Positions 1 to 8,784 are shown, counted from the stretch's first letter. The stretch: 64,000 bases of DNA from Roseimaritima ulvae (GCF_008065135.1 NZ_CP042914.1:1612001-1676000); one strand, 5' to 3'. Notes: generated by a model from the sequence alone, not told the origin. Numbers and translations: made by a program.

Positions 1-839
1 CAGTAAGCCTGCACGCGGTGGTCCGCCGAACCGAATTCGCCCGGCGGATCGGGGCTGATCCGTGGCAGCAAACCGCTGTTGGCATCGCCGGGGATTTTGT
101 AAGGGCTGATTTTGGTTTTTAAAACGCCAAAGTGGTGGCCGTGATGCAGGACGCCGGTCTGCACGCCATTCCATTTTTCATCGTACTGCTCCGTTGACTC
201 GCGGCCGACGTGGTAATCGACTCCCGCGGCGGCCATTAAGTCGCCCTCGTAAGTCGCGTCGATGAAGCAGCGGCCTTTCAGCTTGAACCCGCTGAGCATT
301 TGGATCGATTCGATGCGGCCGTCGCGTTTGACGACGCCGTCCGCTCGGTCCAGCCATTGATCGCGATACACGGGAATTTTGTAGTCGCGGACAAAGTCGT
401 CAAACACTTGTTCGGCGACATGCGGTTCAAAAATCCACATCGTGCGTTGTTGCCCATCGATGGCCGCATTGCCCTGACCCTTGTTGCCGTATTCCTCTCG
501 CGACTGCCAGGTCCAAGCATCTTCGTTGTTGTAATGTTTCCAAACGCGATGATAAAATTCGCGCGACAAGCCGCCGATGACCGCTTTGTTGCCCGTATCG
601 GTCCATCCCAATCCGCCGCTGGACAGCCCACCGAGATGTTTGTCGGGGCAGACAATCACGGCAGAGTGTCCCATCTTTTTGGCCTGCACAGCGGCGATCA
701 CCGCGCCCGAGGTGCCACCGTAGACGATCACATCGGCTTGTACGGTTTTGTCCGCCAATTGTGCGAAGGCGGTTTGCGCGAAGCCACAGATGCTGAACAG
801 GCAAAGCGATAGGGCGGCAGGATGAAACAATTGCGTCAC
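1..839 (-). CDS. FAD-dependent oxidoreductase, C-terminus cut by window edge
   Basis: The frame runs from a GTG at 839 to the window edge, about 279 codons, so the C-terminal part is missing. Residues 1-26 form an export signal (hydrophobic ALSLCLFSICGFA, then AQTAFA). Next comes a dinucleotide-binding Rossmann start, VIVYGGTSGAVIAAVQAKK, and later GRCFIDATYEGDLMAAAGV, the usual FAD_oxidored (PF12831) arrangement in which the second adenine-site strand precedes a D-A-T-Y-E-G-D stretch. Proteins of this family in planctomycetes are exported flavoproteins of unknown substrate, often near sugar or sulfatase genes. No strong ribosome-binding site precedes the GTG, so a nearby TTG is possible. Overlapping frames on either strand lack homology-like motifs and are shadows. 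Confidence 0.85.
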   Translation of the reverse strand, partial: MTQLFHPAALSLCLFSICGFAQTAFAQLADKTVQADVIVYGGTSGAVIAAVQAKKMGHSAVIVCPDKHLGGLSSGGLGWTDTGNKAVIGGLSREFYHRVWKHYNNEDAWTWQSREEYGNKGQGNAAIDGQQRTMWIFEPHVAEQVFDDFVRDYKIPVYRDQWLDRADGVVKRDGRIESIQMLSGFKLKGRCFIDATYEGDLMAAAGVDYHVGRESTEQYDEKWNGVQTGVLHHGHHFGVLKTKISPYKIPGDANSGLLPRISPDPPGEFGSADHRVQAY

Positions 840-927
840 AATTATGTCCAACAGGTTGTGGGGAATAAGGGAGAGGACAACAGCAGCCAGCAGGGGCAAG
901 AAATCGACGCGGAGGTCGAAAGGGGCG

Positions 928-1000
928 TGGACCTCGGCAAGCCCGAGGTCCATCATCGCCCCAAAAAGATTGGGGGCACATCAGCAGGGGCGACCCTGCT
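928..1000 (-). terminator. Two hairpins downstream of the cold-shock gene
   Basis: Two perfect stem-loops lie just past the cold-shock stop codon. One has a 7-bp stem (AGCAGGG/CCCTGCT, 983-1000) with a 4-base loop; the other a 10-bp stem (TGGACCTCGG/CCGAGGTCCA, 928-952) with a 5-base loop. Neither is followed by a clear U-tract on the minus strand, so termination is inferred from position and stem strength only. Confidence 0.4.
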
Positions 1001-1015
1001 CACGTGGCCGCAGCA

Positions 1016-1213
1016 TTAAGCCAGTTGGACGTTTTCTGCGCAGGGGCCTTTCGGTCCACGACCCTCTTCGTAAGTCACTCGTTGCCCTTCTCGCAGGTCG
1101 TCAAAATTGACGCCCACCAGGCTGGACATATGGAAAAACAAATCCTTGCTGCCACCCGAATCGATGAATCCGTAGCCCTTGTCCGTTACCCGTTTGATCG
1201 TACCTTCTGCCAT
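1016..1213 (-). CDS. Cold-shock domain protein
   Basis: A 65-residue protein made of a single cold-shock domain, the normal CspA-family length. RNP1 is visible as KGYGFI and RNP2 as DLFFHMSS, the two single-stranded nucleic-acid binding motifs on the OB-fold. It should act in the cytoplasm as an RNA chaperone. The ATG at 1213 is preceded by AGGA about 8 bases upstream. A possible -10 (TATACT on the minus strand, 1298-1293) would give a 5' leader of about 70 bases, consistent with the leader-based control common for this family. Transcribed alone, convergent with nothing close. Confidence 0.95.
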   Translation of the reverse strand: MAEGTIKRVTDKGYGFIDSGGSKDLFFHMSSLVGVNFDDLREGQRVTYEEGRGPKGPCAENVQLA

Positions 1214-1540
1214 TTTTCGTTCCTAAGGAATAAATGTTTGCCAGGTCACTCGAGAACCTTGGTGTTCAAGAGACGACCGAGCCAAGATTAAAAGTATATA
1301 GACCATTCACAGCAGGGGCGATGGTACACAAATGAATCGCCGCAATTTCCGCGGATTCGTCTCGGGGCAGACCGCTCGCGGGCAGCGGAGGGTTTGTCAG
1401 GCGAGCCCCCACAGCGGGCGGGACAGCCGCTCAGGGGGAAAGCAAAAGCGAAGCTGACACGAGCGGCTGAGAAAACTATAATGGGGGTCCCGCCAATCCT
1501 CCCCGCTCCGACCGACCCTCCTCACCCATACAGCCGATTG
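1214..1540. other. Divergent intergenic region
   Basis: This 327-bp space separates the cold-shock gene (minus) from the DUF1501 gene (plus). It holds the putative cold-shock leader (1214-1290) and the plus-strand promoter at 1454-1482. Reading frames that cross it start at TTG and run through the promoter, so I see no gene in it. Confidence 0.6.
1454..1482 (+). promoter_or_regulatory. Sigma-70-type promoter before the DUF1501 gene
   Basis: CTGACA (1454-1459), a 17-bp spacer and a consensus TATAAT (1477-1482). Transcription would start near 1489. This excludes the longer TTG (1394) and ATG (1481) starts of the downstream frame and supports ATG at 1541. Confidence 0.6.
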
Positions 1541-2983
1541 ATGTCCCAATCGCATCGCCGCCGCAAATCTTCTTCTTCACAAGGCTGTGCGGACTTTCGC
1601 CGCAGCCAGGCCACACGACGCCAACTATTGCAGGCCGGAATGTTGGGCGGCCTGGGGTTGGGAATGGCGGATTGGTTCCAGGCCCGCAGCGCGGCAGCCA
1701 CCTCCGAAGGGGCGATCGCCAAACCGGCCAAAGCCTGCATTTTTCTGTTCATGTGGGGTGGTCCCAGTCAGCTGGAAACATTTGACATGAAGCCGGAGGC
1801 GCCGGCCGAAGTCCGCGGCTCCTTTAACCCGGTGTCGACCAACGTCCCGGGGATTCAGATCTGCGAACACTTCACGCGACTGGCCAAGTTGACCGACAAA
1901 CTGGCCATCGTCCGCTCACTTTCTCACGACGATCCAGCGCATCTGTCCAGCGGTCACGCGACGGTGACCGGCCAGCCCGCGCCGGTATTGAAAAGCGATG
2001 CCACGCCGCCCAGCAACAACGACTCACCTCACCTGGGCGCATTGGTGTCCAAACTGCGGCCCAATCAATCCGGTTTGCCATCGTTTGTCACGCTACCCTG
2101 GAAAGCTCTGCACCCGGCGGCACCGGGGGGCGAAGCTCCGGGGCAACACGGCGGTTGGCTCGGTCCCAGTCACGACGGGTTGCTGTTGACCGGCGATCCC
2201 AACGCCCCTGACTGGCGTCCGTCGGGCTTGGCGCTACCGGCCGACATGCCCTTGGCTCGACTGGAATCCCGCTACGCGTTGCTGAAACAGTTGGATGCTC
2301 AGCGACGACAACTGCTCGCACCACTGCCCGCCGACGGGCCGGCGGCGCGGCTGGACGATCACCAATCGCGAGCCCATCAGTTGTTGGCGTCGACGCATGT
2401 ACGCGAGGCCTTCGATCTGGCGGCCGAACCGGACAAGGTGCGCGAACGCTATGGCCGTAACATCCATGGCCAGTCGGTGCTGATGGCGCGACGACTGGTC
2501 GAACACGGCGTGCCCTTGGTGAGCGTCAACTGGCACAACGACGGACGCAATTTTTGGGACACTCACGGCAACAATTTCAATCGCTTGAAAAACGATTTGA
2601 TCCCGCCGGCCGACATGGCGCTGTCGGCGCTGTTGGAAGATCTGGAGCAACGCGGCATGCTGGACGAGACGCTGGTCGTGTGGGTCGGAGAATTCGGCCG
2701 CAAGCCGCAGATCAATCCCGCCAACGCCGGCCGCGAGCACTGGCCGTTCTGTTACAGCGGGTTGTTGGCCGGCGGCGGTATTCACGGCGGGATGACCTAT
2801 GGCGAAAGCGATGCCTTGGCCGCGCATCCGATTTCCAACCCGGTCAGTCCCTACGATTTCGGGACTACGATCCTGCACGCCTTGGGGATCCCCACCGAAA
2901 CCTATCTGCCAGACCGCGAGAACCGGCCGCGTCCGATCGCTGCCGGCAAAGTCATCGAAGGATTGTTTACTGGGCGGGCCTAG
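1541..2983 (+). CDS. DUF1501 family exported protein
   Basis: A 480-residue DUF1501 protein, a sulfatase/alkaline-phosphatase-fold family strongly expanded in planctomycetes and usually paired with a DUF1549/DUF1553 cytochrome; its reaction is not established. A twin-arginine signal (RRQLLQAG, residues 26-33, then a Gly/Leu-rich stretch) predicts folded export. Family marks include FLFMWGGPSQLETFDMKP, SHDDPAHLSSGHATVTG, and near the C-terminus VVWVGEFGRKP and HWPFCYSGLLAGGG. The start is set by the promoter at 1454-1482. No partner cytochrome is adjacent, unlike the copy at 14.3 kb. The TAG stop lies inside the terminal CTAG of a 133-bp repeat element (2980-3112), so the present C-terminus may have been set by insertion. 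Confidence 0.9.
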   Translation: MSQSHRRRKSSSSQGCADFRRSQATRRQLLQAGMLGGLGLGMADWFQARSAAATSEGAIAKPAKACIFLFMWGGPSQLETFDMKPEAPAEVRGSFNPVSTNVPGIQICEHFTRLAKLTDKLAIVRSLSHDDPAHLSSGHATVTGQPAPVLKSDATPPSNNDSPHLGALVSKLRPNQSGLPSFVTLPWKALHPAAPGGEAPGQHGGWLGPSHDGLLLTGDPNAPDWRPSGLALPADMPLARLESRYALLKQLDAQRRQLLAPLPADGPAARLDDHQSRAHQLLASTHVREAFDLAAEPDKVRERYGRNIHGQSVLMARRLVEHGVPLVSVNWHNDGRNFWDTHGNNFNRLKNDLIPPADMALSALLEDLEQRGMLDETLVVWVGEFGRKPQINPANAGREHWPFCYSGLLAGGGIHGGMTYGESDALAAHPISNPVSPYDFGTTILHALGIPTETYLPDRENRPRPIAAGKVIEGLFTGRA

Positions 2984-3112
2984 CGCTGTGTCAAGATTTG
3001 ATCTTAGGGTCTGGCCGTCGCCGAAGTCGCCAGACTTTGGACCTTATTGCAGCGCCGATCCAGTCTCCGGCGACATCGGCTACCCTAAATGCAAATGTGG
3101 ACACAGCACTAG
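2980..3112. mobile_element. 133-bp CTAG-bounded repeat element, copy 1
   Basis: The element begins and ends with CTAG and has inverted ends of the form CTAGYGCTGTGTC. Its core is an imperfect palindrome with GCCGAAGTCGCCAGACTTTG on one arm and TCTCCGGCGACATCGGC on the other. A second copy of exactly 133 bp is at 54976-55108; by eye they match at about 113 of 133 positions. No coding capacity, so a MITE-like non-autonomous element is the simplest reading. Its first TAG is the stop codon of the DUF1501 gene. Confidence 0.65.
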
Positions 3113-3166
3113 CGGCCTGGAGCCGTGATCTATTCCGCACGATAACGAGGCCTATCGGATCGCTGC

Positions 3167-4921
3167 CTATTTATCGCCAGACACGGTTTCCGCGACATTT
3201 TCACTGTGGTCACGAACGCGAGCGTAGGCGTTCAGGGTCGCCAGATAAGCCACGCTGACCAGGGGCGGTATCACGCCGTCGGAAAGGGCTTCCAAGTGCT
3301 TGCGGCGTTGCTGTTTGATTTCGCTCCGCAAGCGTTTGGACGTGGCAGCGGTCTGCGTCAACACGCTGCGATTGCCTTGTGCGAGTCCTTCATTGATCTC
3401 GTTTAAGTAGCTTTGGGCTTGGCTGTTCAGTTCGCTCAATGCGACCCGTTGCTCCGCCGTGAAGCGGTGTCCGTCGCGGCGCAGCTTGCGGTCGAATTTG
3501 TCCATATTGGCGATGTAATCGCTGATCGATTCAAATTCATCGGCGATCCGCAGTTGCTGGCGAGCTTCGTCGGCCACACTGTGCGGGTTATCGTTGGCCA
3601 GCAGGTTGGTGACAAACACGGCCAGTTCGTCCTGCATCGAATCGAGCAGCTTTTCGCGGTGCTTTAATTTGTCCGCCAAGGCTTTGTCCGGATCGTCCGC
3701 GTTTCGCAATTCCTCGAGCCAGGTGAGCATTTTGGAACAGCCCGCACCCATCTTGAGAATCTCTTTTCGCGATTGTTCGATGGCCATCAGTGGCGTTTCC
3801 AACATCCGCACATCCAAATCGGTGAGCCGCGGCTTTTCTTTGTATCCCTTGCCGGGCACCAGGCGATTGAGCAGGCGCACGAAGTTCGGCAGGAAGGGTA
3901 AAAACAGAAGCATGTTGGCGACATTAAATACCGTGTGCGTCGCCGCTATCGCGGTCGTCATGTCGGGGAAGGTTTCCACACCGTCGACGACTTCAGCACG
4001 CATCACATCGCCGGGAAGAATGGACTGAATCAGGGCGATGTACCAGTGAAAGATCAGCGTGATCCAAAACACGCCGACGAAGTTAAAGATGACGTGGAAG
4101 TACGCCGCTCGCCGCGCGTTGGTCGTGGCTCCCAACGAGGCGATGAACGCTGTGATCGTGGTGCCGATGTTTTCTCCCAACACCAAGGCCGCCGCGGTTT
4201 CGTACGAGATCACCCCCTGGGTGGCCAGCGATATGGTGATGCCCAGAGTGGCGGAGGAGGATTGTACGAGGGTCGTCAGCACGCAGCCCACCATCGCGCA
4301 TTTCAGCACTCCCAGGTACGTGTCGGCTTGGAAAAAATGAAACGCTCGTTCAAACGAGGGGATGTCACGGATGATGGCACAGGCGTCCTTCATCAGCTCC
4401 AGGCCAAAAAACACCATCCCCGTGCCCATGATGGCCATCGCCCAAAACCGCCAGCGATCGCCCCGGGAGAACAGATACACAAAGGCGGCCCCGCCCAATA
4501 GGGGCAAGCCGTATTTGCCGATCTTCAAAGCCAAAAACCAACCCGTCACGGTGGTGCCTATGTTGGCCCCCACGATCACGCCGATGGCCTGAGACAGTTC
4601 CATCACGCCGCTGTTGACAAACCCGATCACCATCACGGTCGTAATCGAGCTGGACTGGACCACGCCGGTGACCACAATTCCCACGATCGTCGCCATGATC
4701 CGATTGTTGGTCACGATACTAATCAACCGACGCAGGCTGGCGCCGGCCACTGCCTGCATCCCATCAGACATGTTTTTCATACCCAGCAGGAAGATCCCCA
4801 AGCCCCCAACGAGTCCGAATACGAGATTGAGCAGTGCGTCAGTTTCCAAGAGATCACCGGAGACGAGAGGGAGGGGCGCCAATGGGTGGCTGCACAGATT
4901 GTGGTCAGTCATTCGCCGCAT
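3167..4921 (-). CDS. Na/Pi-cotransporter family protein with PhoU-like domain
   Basis: About 584 residues. The N-terminal two-thirds is a NptA/PF02690 membrane domain: LVFGLVGGLGIFLLGMKNM, then the two signature inverted-repeat motifs GVVQSSSITT and TLVQSSSATL, each within a helix pair. The C-terminal ~190 residues (from about 390) are a helical PhoU-like domain with many Lys/Arg and Leu heptads. Expected role: sodium-coupled phosphate transport across the inner membrane with cytoplasmic regulation. Start is uncertain: ATG at 4921 or 4912; a TTG at 5026 only adds a stretch unlike the family. The next gene on the same strand (MFS) is separated by a MITE-like element, so co-transcription is doubtful. 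Confidence 0.9.
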   Translation of the reverse strand: MRRMTDHNLCSHPLAPLPLVSGDLLETDALLNLVFGLVGGLGIFLLGMKNMSDGMQAVAGASLRRLISIVTNNRIMATIVGIVVTGVVQSSSITTVMVIGFVNSGVMELSQAIGVIVGANIGTTVTGWFLALKIGKYGLPLLGGAAFVYLFSRGDRWRFWAMAIMGTGMVFFGLELMKDACAIIRDIPSFERAFHFFQADTYLGVLKCAMVGCVLTTLVQSSSATLGITISLATQGVISYETAAALVLGENIGTTITAFIASLGATTNARRAAYFHVIFNFVGVFWITLIFHWYIALIQSILPGDVMRAEVVDGVETFPDMTTAIAATHTVFNVANMLLFLPFLPNFVRLLNRLVPGKGYKEKPRLTDLDVRMLETPLMAIEQSRKEILKMGAGCSKMLTWLEELRNADDPDKALADKLKHREKLLDSMQDELAVFVTNLLANDNPHSVADEARQQLRIADEFESISDYIANMDKFDRKLRRDGHRFTAEQRVALSELNSQAQSYLNEINEGLAQGNRSVLTQTAATSKRLRSEIKQQRRKHLEALSDGVIPPLVSVAYLATLNAYARVRDHSENVAETVSGDK

Positions 4922-5046
4922 TACAAACACGTCAGCCGCGTTTGCCGGGTCCGACCCGCAAATCTCAGCGATCGCGGCCAAACAGTGCGACGCTGGCCAT
5001 CGAAAGCAAAAACTAGTCGATCGCAAGCCGGCTTACCATGGGAAGC

Positions 5047-5247
5047 TCCCCTAGGGACGTGAAGTGTATTAATGCCGGATTCACTTCACTCTCCCTCTGG
5101 GAGAGTCGAGCGTCAGCGAGGAGAGGGCGACCGCGCCGCCGCGAAAGAACCTCCCCTCGCTAAGGCTCGACCCTCCTTAAAAAGGAGGGTGAAGCAAGCG
5201 GCCCCAAGGTCCAATGCTGCAGTAATACCTTTCACGTCCCTAGGGGA
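5047..5247. mobile_element. MITE-like element with 28-bp terminal inverted repeats
   Basis: The two ends (5047-5074 and 5220-5247) are inverted copies matching at 25 of 28 bases and start TCCCCTAGGGACGTGAA. Inside are two palindromic modules: CTCCCTCTGGGAGAGTCGAG (near 5090) and CCTTAAAAAGGAGGGTGAA (near 5175). No reading frame of significance. AAGC flanks both sides (5043-5046, 5249-5252) and could be a target duplication, though offset by one base. Related but truncated modules occur at 7481-7573, 20927-21050 and 23041-23165. It fills most of the 333-bp gap between the two transporter genes. Confidence 0.7.
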
Positions 5248-5254
5248 CAAGCCG

Positions 5255-6625
5255 CTACGACGGCGCGTCTGCCGGCTCTTCGGCACTCGCCGTCACCGGG
5301 CTGACCACGCTGCTGGCTCCTGGACGCACCGCCAGGATCCGCATCCGGATGGCACGCAGCGAATGGGTCGGCAAGGCGATTCCCGACAACACACCCAAGC
5401 ACAACAGTCGTCCGGCCGACGAGACGCCAAACAGCCAGTAGTAAGATTCACTGTGACAGCCGAAGACGTACAGCAAACCGGCACCGGCCATCGCCCCGGC
5501 CGCCATCGCCAGAGTATTGGCAAAGTTATAGTAGGTCAGCAGCCGCGTGCGTTGTCCGGCAGGCAGGGTCTCAAAAAACATCAGAAAGAAGCCCAGCTCG
5601 TAGGCGGCCCAGGCAACCCCGCTGACGATCTGAATTACCGCCAGCCAAACCACGTTGGTCGACACAATCCACAACGCCGACAACGGAACCAATCCAATCC
5701 CCCCCAGCCACAGCACTTTGCCGGCTCCCCGTTGCTCCGCCACCCGCCCCCAGAAGGTCATCGAAAACACTTTGCTGACAAACGCCAACGAGATCATCGC
5801 CACAAACGTGCCATAACTGAAATCGAGCCGTTCCAGCATATAAGGAACAAAAAACGGGCCGCTAAACTGGACGAAGACTTGCATCAACACCAGGTATGCC
5901 AGCAGCCGCTTGGCAGATGTCGGCGGCGTCTGAGCGCCGGAAGCATCGGGCAGCAACGGGGCCACCAGCATGTTGGTCGGCGCCAGCGGCGGAGCGTTGG
6001 TGCGGTGCAGGAACCACGCCGACACCAGTCGCAAGGAACCGGCGGCACAAAACAAGGCCGCGAACCCGAGCAAGGCAAATCCGCGTTGGGATGACCACTG
6101 CAGCATCCCCCCGGCGGCCAACAAAGCGGCGAAGGTGGTGAACTGCTGCAGCCGCGAGCGGCGTGAGAAAAATCGGGCCCGCTGCCCGGCCGGCACCACT
6201 TGCTCGATCCAGGTGTTCCATGCCGGGCCGGTGGCCAGGCCCGCCGCCCAGTACAGCGAAGCGATCAGCAGCAACAGCGTCAACGACAGCGCGCCGTACC
6301 ACGCCGCCACAGCCAGCGGAATAAAGGCTGCCGCTTGCAACACCGCTCCGGTAACAATCCAACGCCGCAAACTACCCAGCCAGCGAATCGCCCAAGGCGA
6401 AATTAACTGCAGCGTGCCGCCGGCGACCAACGGCACGCTGGCGACCAAACCGGCAGCCGTCTCGCCCAGCCCAACGGCCAGCGCAAACGCCGAAAAGTAG
6501 GTCTCGCCACAACCCACCATGCCTCCAAAAAACGCCGCGTCCCCCAGGCTGCGGACCAAGTTCTGATCCTCGGCACGGGGCGGCATGTCGGTGGCGAGCT
6601 CCTGCGCCGTTAAGATGCGATCCAT
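5255..6625 (-). CDS. MFS transporter
   Basis: 456 residues with about 12 hydrophobic segments, the standard major-facilitator size. The N-terminus reads MDRILTAQELATDMPPRAED, then FFGGMVGCGETYFSAFALAVGLGE, resembling planctomycete MFS proteins that begin with a short acidic cytoplasmic stretch. Aromatic-rich helices and the loop RWLGSLRRW fit the conserved cytoplasmic loop between helices 2 and 3. Substrate cannot be inferred. The ATG at 6625 is preferred over a GTG at 6715 because the extra 30 residues are basic and unlike the family. Divergent from the lipoprotein gene at 6826. Confidence 0.85.
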   Translation of the reverse strand: MDRILTAQELATDMPPRAEDQNLVRSLGDAAFFGGMVGCGETYFSAFALAVGLGETAAGLVASVPLVAGGTLQLISPWAIRWLGSLRRWIVTGAVLQAAAFIPLAVAAWYGALSLTLLLLIASLYWAAGLATGPAWNTWIEQVVPAGQRARFFSRRSRLQQFTTFAALLAAGGMLQWSSQRGFALLGFAALFCAAGSLRLVSAWFLHRTNAPPLAPTNMLVAPLLPDASGAQTPPTSAKRLLAYLVLMQVFVQFSGPFFVPYMLERLDFSYGTFVAMISLAFVSKVFSMTFWGRVAEQRGAGKVLWLGGIGLVPLSALWIVSTNVVWLAVIQIVSGVAWAAYELGFFLMFFETLPAGQRTRLLTYYNFANTLAMAAGAMAGAGLLYVFGCHSESYYWLFGVSSAGRLLCLGVLSGIALPTHSLRAIRMRILAVRPGASSVVSPVTASAEEPADAPS

Positions 6626-6825
6626 CCTGGCTTCCAAACGTGCATATTGCTGACGGTACTTTGATTGGCCGATTCGACGCGCTGACAAGAATAGTCGGCC
6701 GACCCCAAACTGCACAGCGTCTATTTTTCCGTTTCACGGCACGCCGATGCCGTAGAATAGGGTGGGGCGTCTCACCCCTGGTGATCCCCCTGTGTCGGCC
6801 ATTCCCGAAGCCACGGAGAGAAACC

Positions 6826-7419
6826 ATGAACCGTTCCATCCGCCCTGTGAGGGCGTTCGCGACTGTCGCTATCGGTCTATTTATGATTGGCGGTGTGGGA
6901 GGTTGTTTTAAGTCCAAGAACCCCCTTTCCGATCTTGCCAAAGCCAAAGTGGATGCGGAGTTGATCGGGACCTGGACCTGGGTGACGCACGGGGGCGAGG
7001 GGAATCGCTGGGTTGTCACGCCCGCCGGCAAAACGTTCCCCGAAGGCATGCTGCGAGTCGAAAACACCGACAACGGCGAGGTCAACGTGGGCTACTTCTT
7101 CACGACCAAGTTGGGTCCCGACCGGTACGTCAATTTTGTCAATTTCCGCGACGACAAAACCCCGGACCAGTGGGATCCGAAATTGGTGGAATACTATACG
7201 CTGATGCATTACCGCATCGCGGGCGACGAGTTTACGTCGACGTTGTTGGATTCTCGCTACCTGAATACCGCCATTCAGGACAAGCTCATCGCGGGCGAAT
7301 CCGGCGACCAACAGAACAGTCGTTTGCTGGCCGATACTGAAGAACTACAGGAGTTCTTTAAAAAGCACCGCACGCAAGTACTCAGCAAGCACACCACCAA
7401 GTCCAAAAAAGTACGTTAG
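6826..7419 (+). CDS. Putative small lipoprotein, function unknown
   Basis: 197 residues. The N-terminus has a basic start, a hydrophobic stretch (FATVAIGLFMIGGVG) and a plausible lipobox ending in Cys27 (VGGC), so it is probably lipid-anchored outside the cytoplasm. After the anchor comes GTWTWVTHGGEGNRWVVTPAGKT, a lipocalin/META-like start that occurs in many short planctomycete lipoproteins, but I cannot place it in a named family. The C-terminus is Lys-rich (SKHTTKSKK). The ATG at 6826 is preceded by GGAGAG; upstream in-frame sequence belongs to the divergent intergenic region. Confidence 0.75.
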   Translation: MNRSIRPVRAFATVAIGLFMIGGVGGCFKSKNPLSDLAKAKVDAELIGTWTWVTHGGEGNRWVVTPAGKTFPEGMLRVENTDNGEVNVGYFFTTKLGPDRYVNFVNFRDDKTPDQWDPKLVEYYTLMHYRIAGDEFTSTLLDSRYLNTAIQDKLIAGESGDQQNSRLLADTEELQEFFKKHRTQVLSKHTTKSKKVR

Positions 7420-7480
7420 CCTTTCCAGGCTGACAAAAGCCGGGGGCCGTTTGTTCCGCCCCAACGAGCTTGCCTCTAAT

Positions 7481-7573
7481 GGCGCGGTCGCCCTCTCCTC
7501 GCTGCCGCTCGACTCTCCCAGAGGGAGAGTGAAGGGAATCCGTCAATAATACATTTCACGTCCCTCGGGACCT
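7481..7573. repeat. Truncated copy of the MITE-like family
   Basis: Contains the inverted module CTCTCCTCGCTG...CTCTCCCAGAGGGAGAGTG and one terminal repeat (AATACATTTCACGTCCCT) of the element at 5047-5247, in the opposite orientation. The other end is missing, so it looks like a decayed copy. It lies in the 259-bp gap between the lipoprotein and methyltransferase genes. Confidence 0.6.
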
Positions 7574-7678
7574 AAGCTTGACGTACGGGGAGATTAGTCT
7601 TGATGTGAACGGACGTTACGCTTTAGGGTCCCGTTTTCAGATTCAAAACGGACTCTTCCCTTTGGGCGTCGCAAATTC

Positions 7679-8575
7679 ATGACTTTGACAGGCACTGCGC
7701 CACAAACCGGCACGGATGAATATCTACTGGGCCAGTACATTCCATTGGTCTACCACTACAACATGCTGCAGGACGAAGATCGCGTGAACGCGTTTCAGGC
7801 GGCGATCAATCATGTCGTCCAGCCCGGCATGCACGTCGTCGAACTGGGCGCCGGCACCGGCATCCTGTCTTCCTTTGCCGCTCGCCGCGGCGCCACGGTA
7901 ACCTGTGTGGAACGGATCCCCGATCTGGCCGATACCGCTCGCCGCTTGCTGACCCAAAACGGTTGGGGCGAACAGGTGACGGTGATTCAAGCCGACGCGG
8001 CAAAGTTCACGCCTTCCCGACCCGTGGACGTGGTCGTTTGCGAAATGTTGCATGTGGGCTTGCTGCGAGAAAAACAAGCTCAGGTGATCGCTGCGTTTAA
8101 ACGAAACTACCAGCGAGCGTTCGGCGGCGCATTGCCGGTGTTTATCCCCGAAGTCTCCATCTTGATGGTCCAGCCGGTCACTCAATCGTTTGACTTTGCC
8201 GGCTATCATGCCCCGGTGCCCAGCTTCCACGCGCCGGTGCTCGAGCAACCTCGGACCACCGAATTGGCACCGTTGGCGGCTTACGCCAATATCGACTACC
8301 GCGAAACCATTCCCATGCGGTTCGATTTTCAGATGCCCATGACGGCCGATCGCCCAGGCTCGGTCAACGCCCTACGGTTCATCACGCAAAACGTGTTGGC
8401 CATCGATATGAGCAAACAGGCAGCCATCACCTGGGCCAACCAGTGCATGGTGCTGCCCATCGACAAAGCTCTGGACGTCGCCGCGGGGCAGACGCTGGAG
8501 CTGCGGTTTGACTACGAAGCCGGCGGCAGTGTGGAATCGCTGAATAATTCGCTGGACGTCAAACTTGTCACATAG
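7679..8575 (+). CDS. PRMT-like SAM-dependent methyltransferase
   Basis: 298 residues. The N-terminus has the arrangement seen before the SAM domain of protein arginine methyltransferases (YHYNMLQDEDRVNAFQAAI; compare ML-x-D-x-x-R). The SAM motif I is VVELGAGTGIL (residues 53-63), acidic motif E78 ends strand 2, and CEMLHVGLLRE places two glutamates (E122, E131) nine residues apart, as in the PRMT double-E loop. The C-terminal barrel carries ITWANQCMVLPIDKALDVAAG, aligning with the PRMT THW loop, but with Thr where His is usual (T251-W252). Substrate may be protein arginine or something else; the fold assignment is firmer than the substrate. ATG at 7679, no strong ribosome-binding site. Confidence 0.75.
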   Translation: MTLTGTAPQTGTDEYLLGQYIPLVYHYNMLQDEDRVNAFQAAINHVVQPGMHVVELGAGTGILSSFAARRGATVTCVERIPDLADTARRLLTQNGWGEQVTVIQADAAKFTPSRPVDVVVCEMLHVGLLREKQAQVIAAFKRNYQRAFGGALPVFIPEVSILMVQPVTQSFDFAGYHAPVPSFHAPVLEQPRTTELAPLAAYANIDYRETIPMRFDFQMPMTADRPGSVNALRFITQNVLAIDMSKQAAITWANQCMVLPIDKALDVAAGQTLELRFDYEAGGSVESLNNSLDVKLVT

Positions 8576-8581
8576 CCGCTA

Positions 8582-8704
8582 GGCGTTGTCCGCTATCCAA
8601 GTCTTGGCCGATGCCACGGGCGTCGCTGAGCGGATGGTTCAATATCAGGACGTAGCGGTGCCGCTCGCCGACGCCTCCGGCTAGGGGTTAAACGAACAAC
8701 GCCT
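8582..8704. repeat. Inverted-repeat spacer
   Basis: The gap between the convergent methyltransferase and isomerase genes begins with GGCGTTGT (8582) and ends with its inverse ACAACGCC (8697-8704). Just beyond, 8731-8763 has a TCTGGCGACCGTAGCTACG motif that recurs at 28731-28755 and 49663-49690. No gene seen. Confidence 0.4.
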
Positions 8705-8784
8705 GTAAGCTCGGGGGCAGCGTCGTGCGGTTCCCACCGTCTGGCGACCGTAGCTACGGTGCGTCCTCGTAGTGACGCTGGCGG

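Noticed and set aside
427-981. 184-codon frame on the minus strand
   Set aside because: Overlaps the FAD oxidoreductase in another frame and shows no motif, whereas the other frame has a Rossmann fold and signal.
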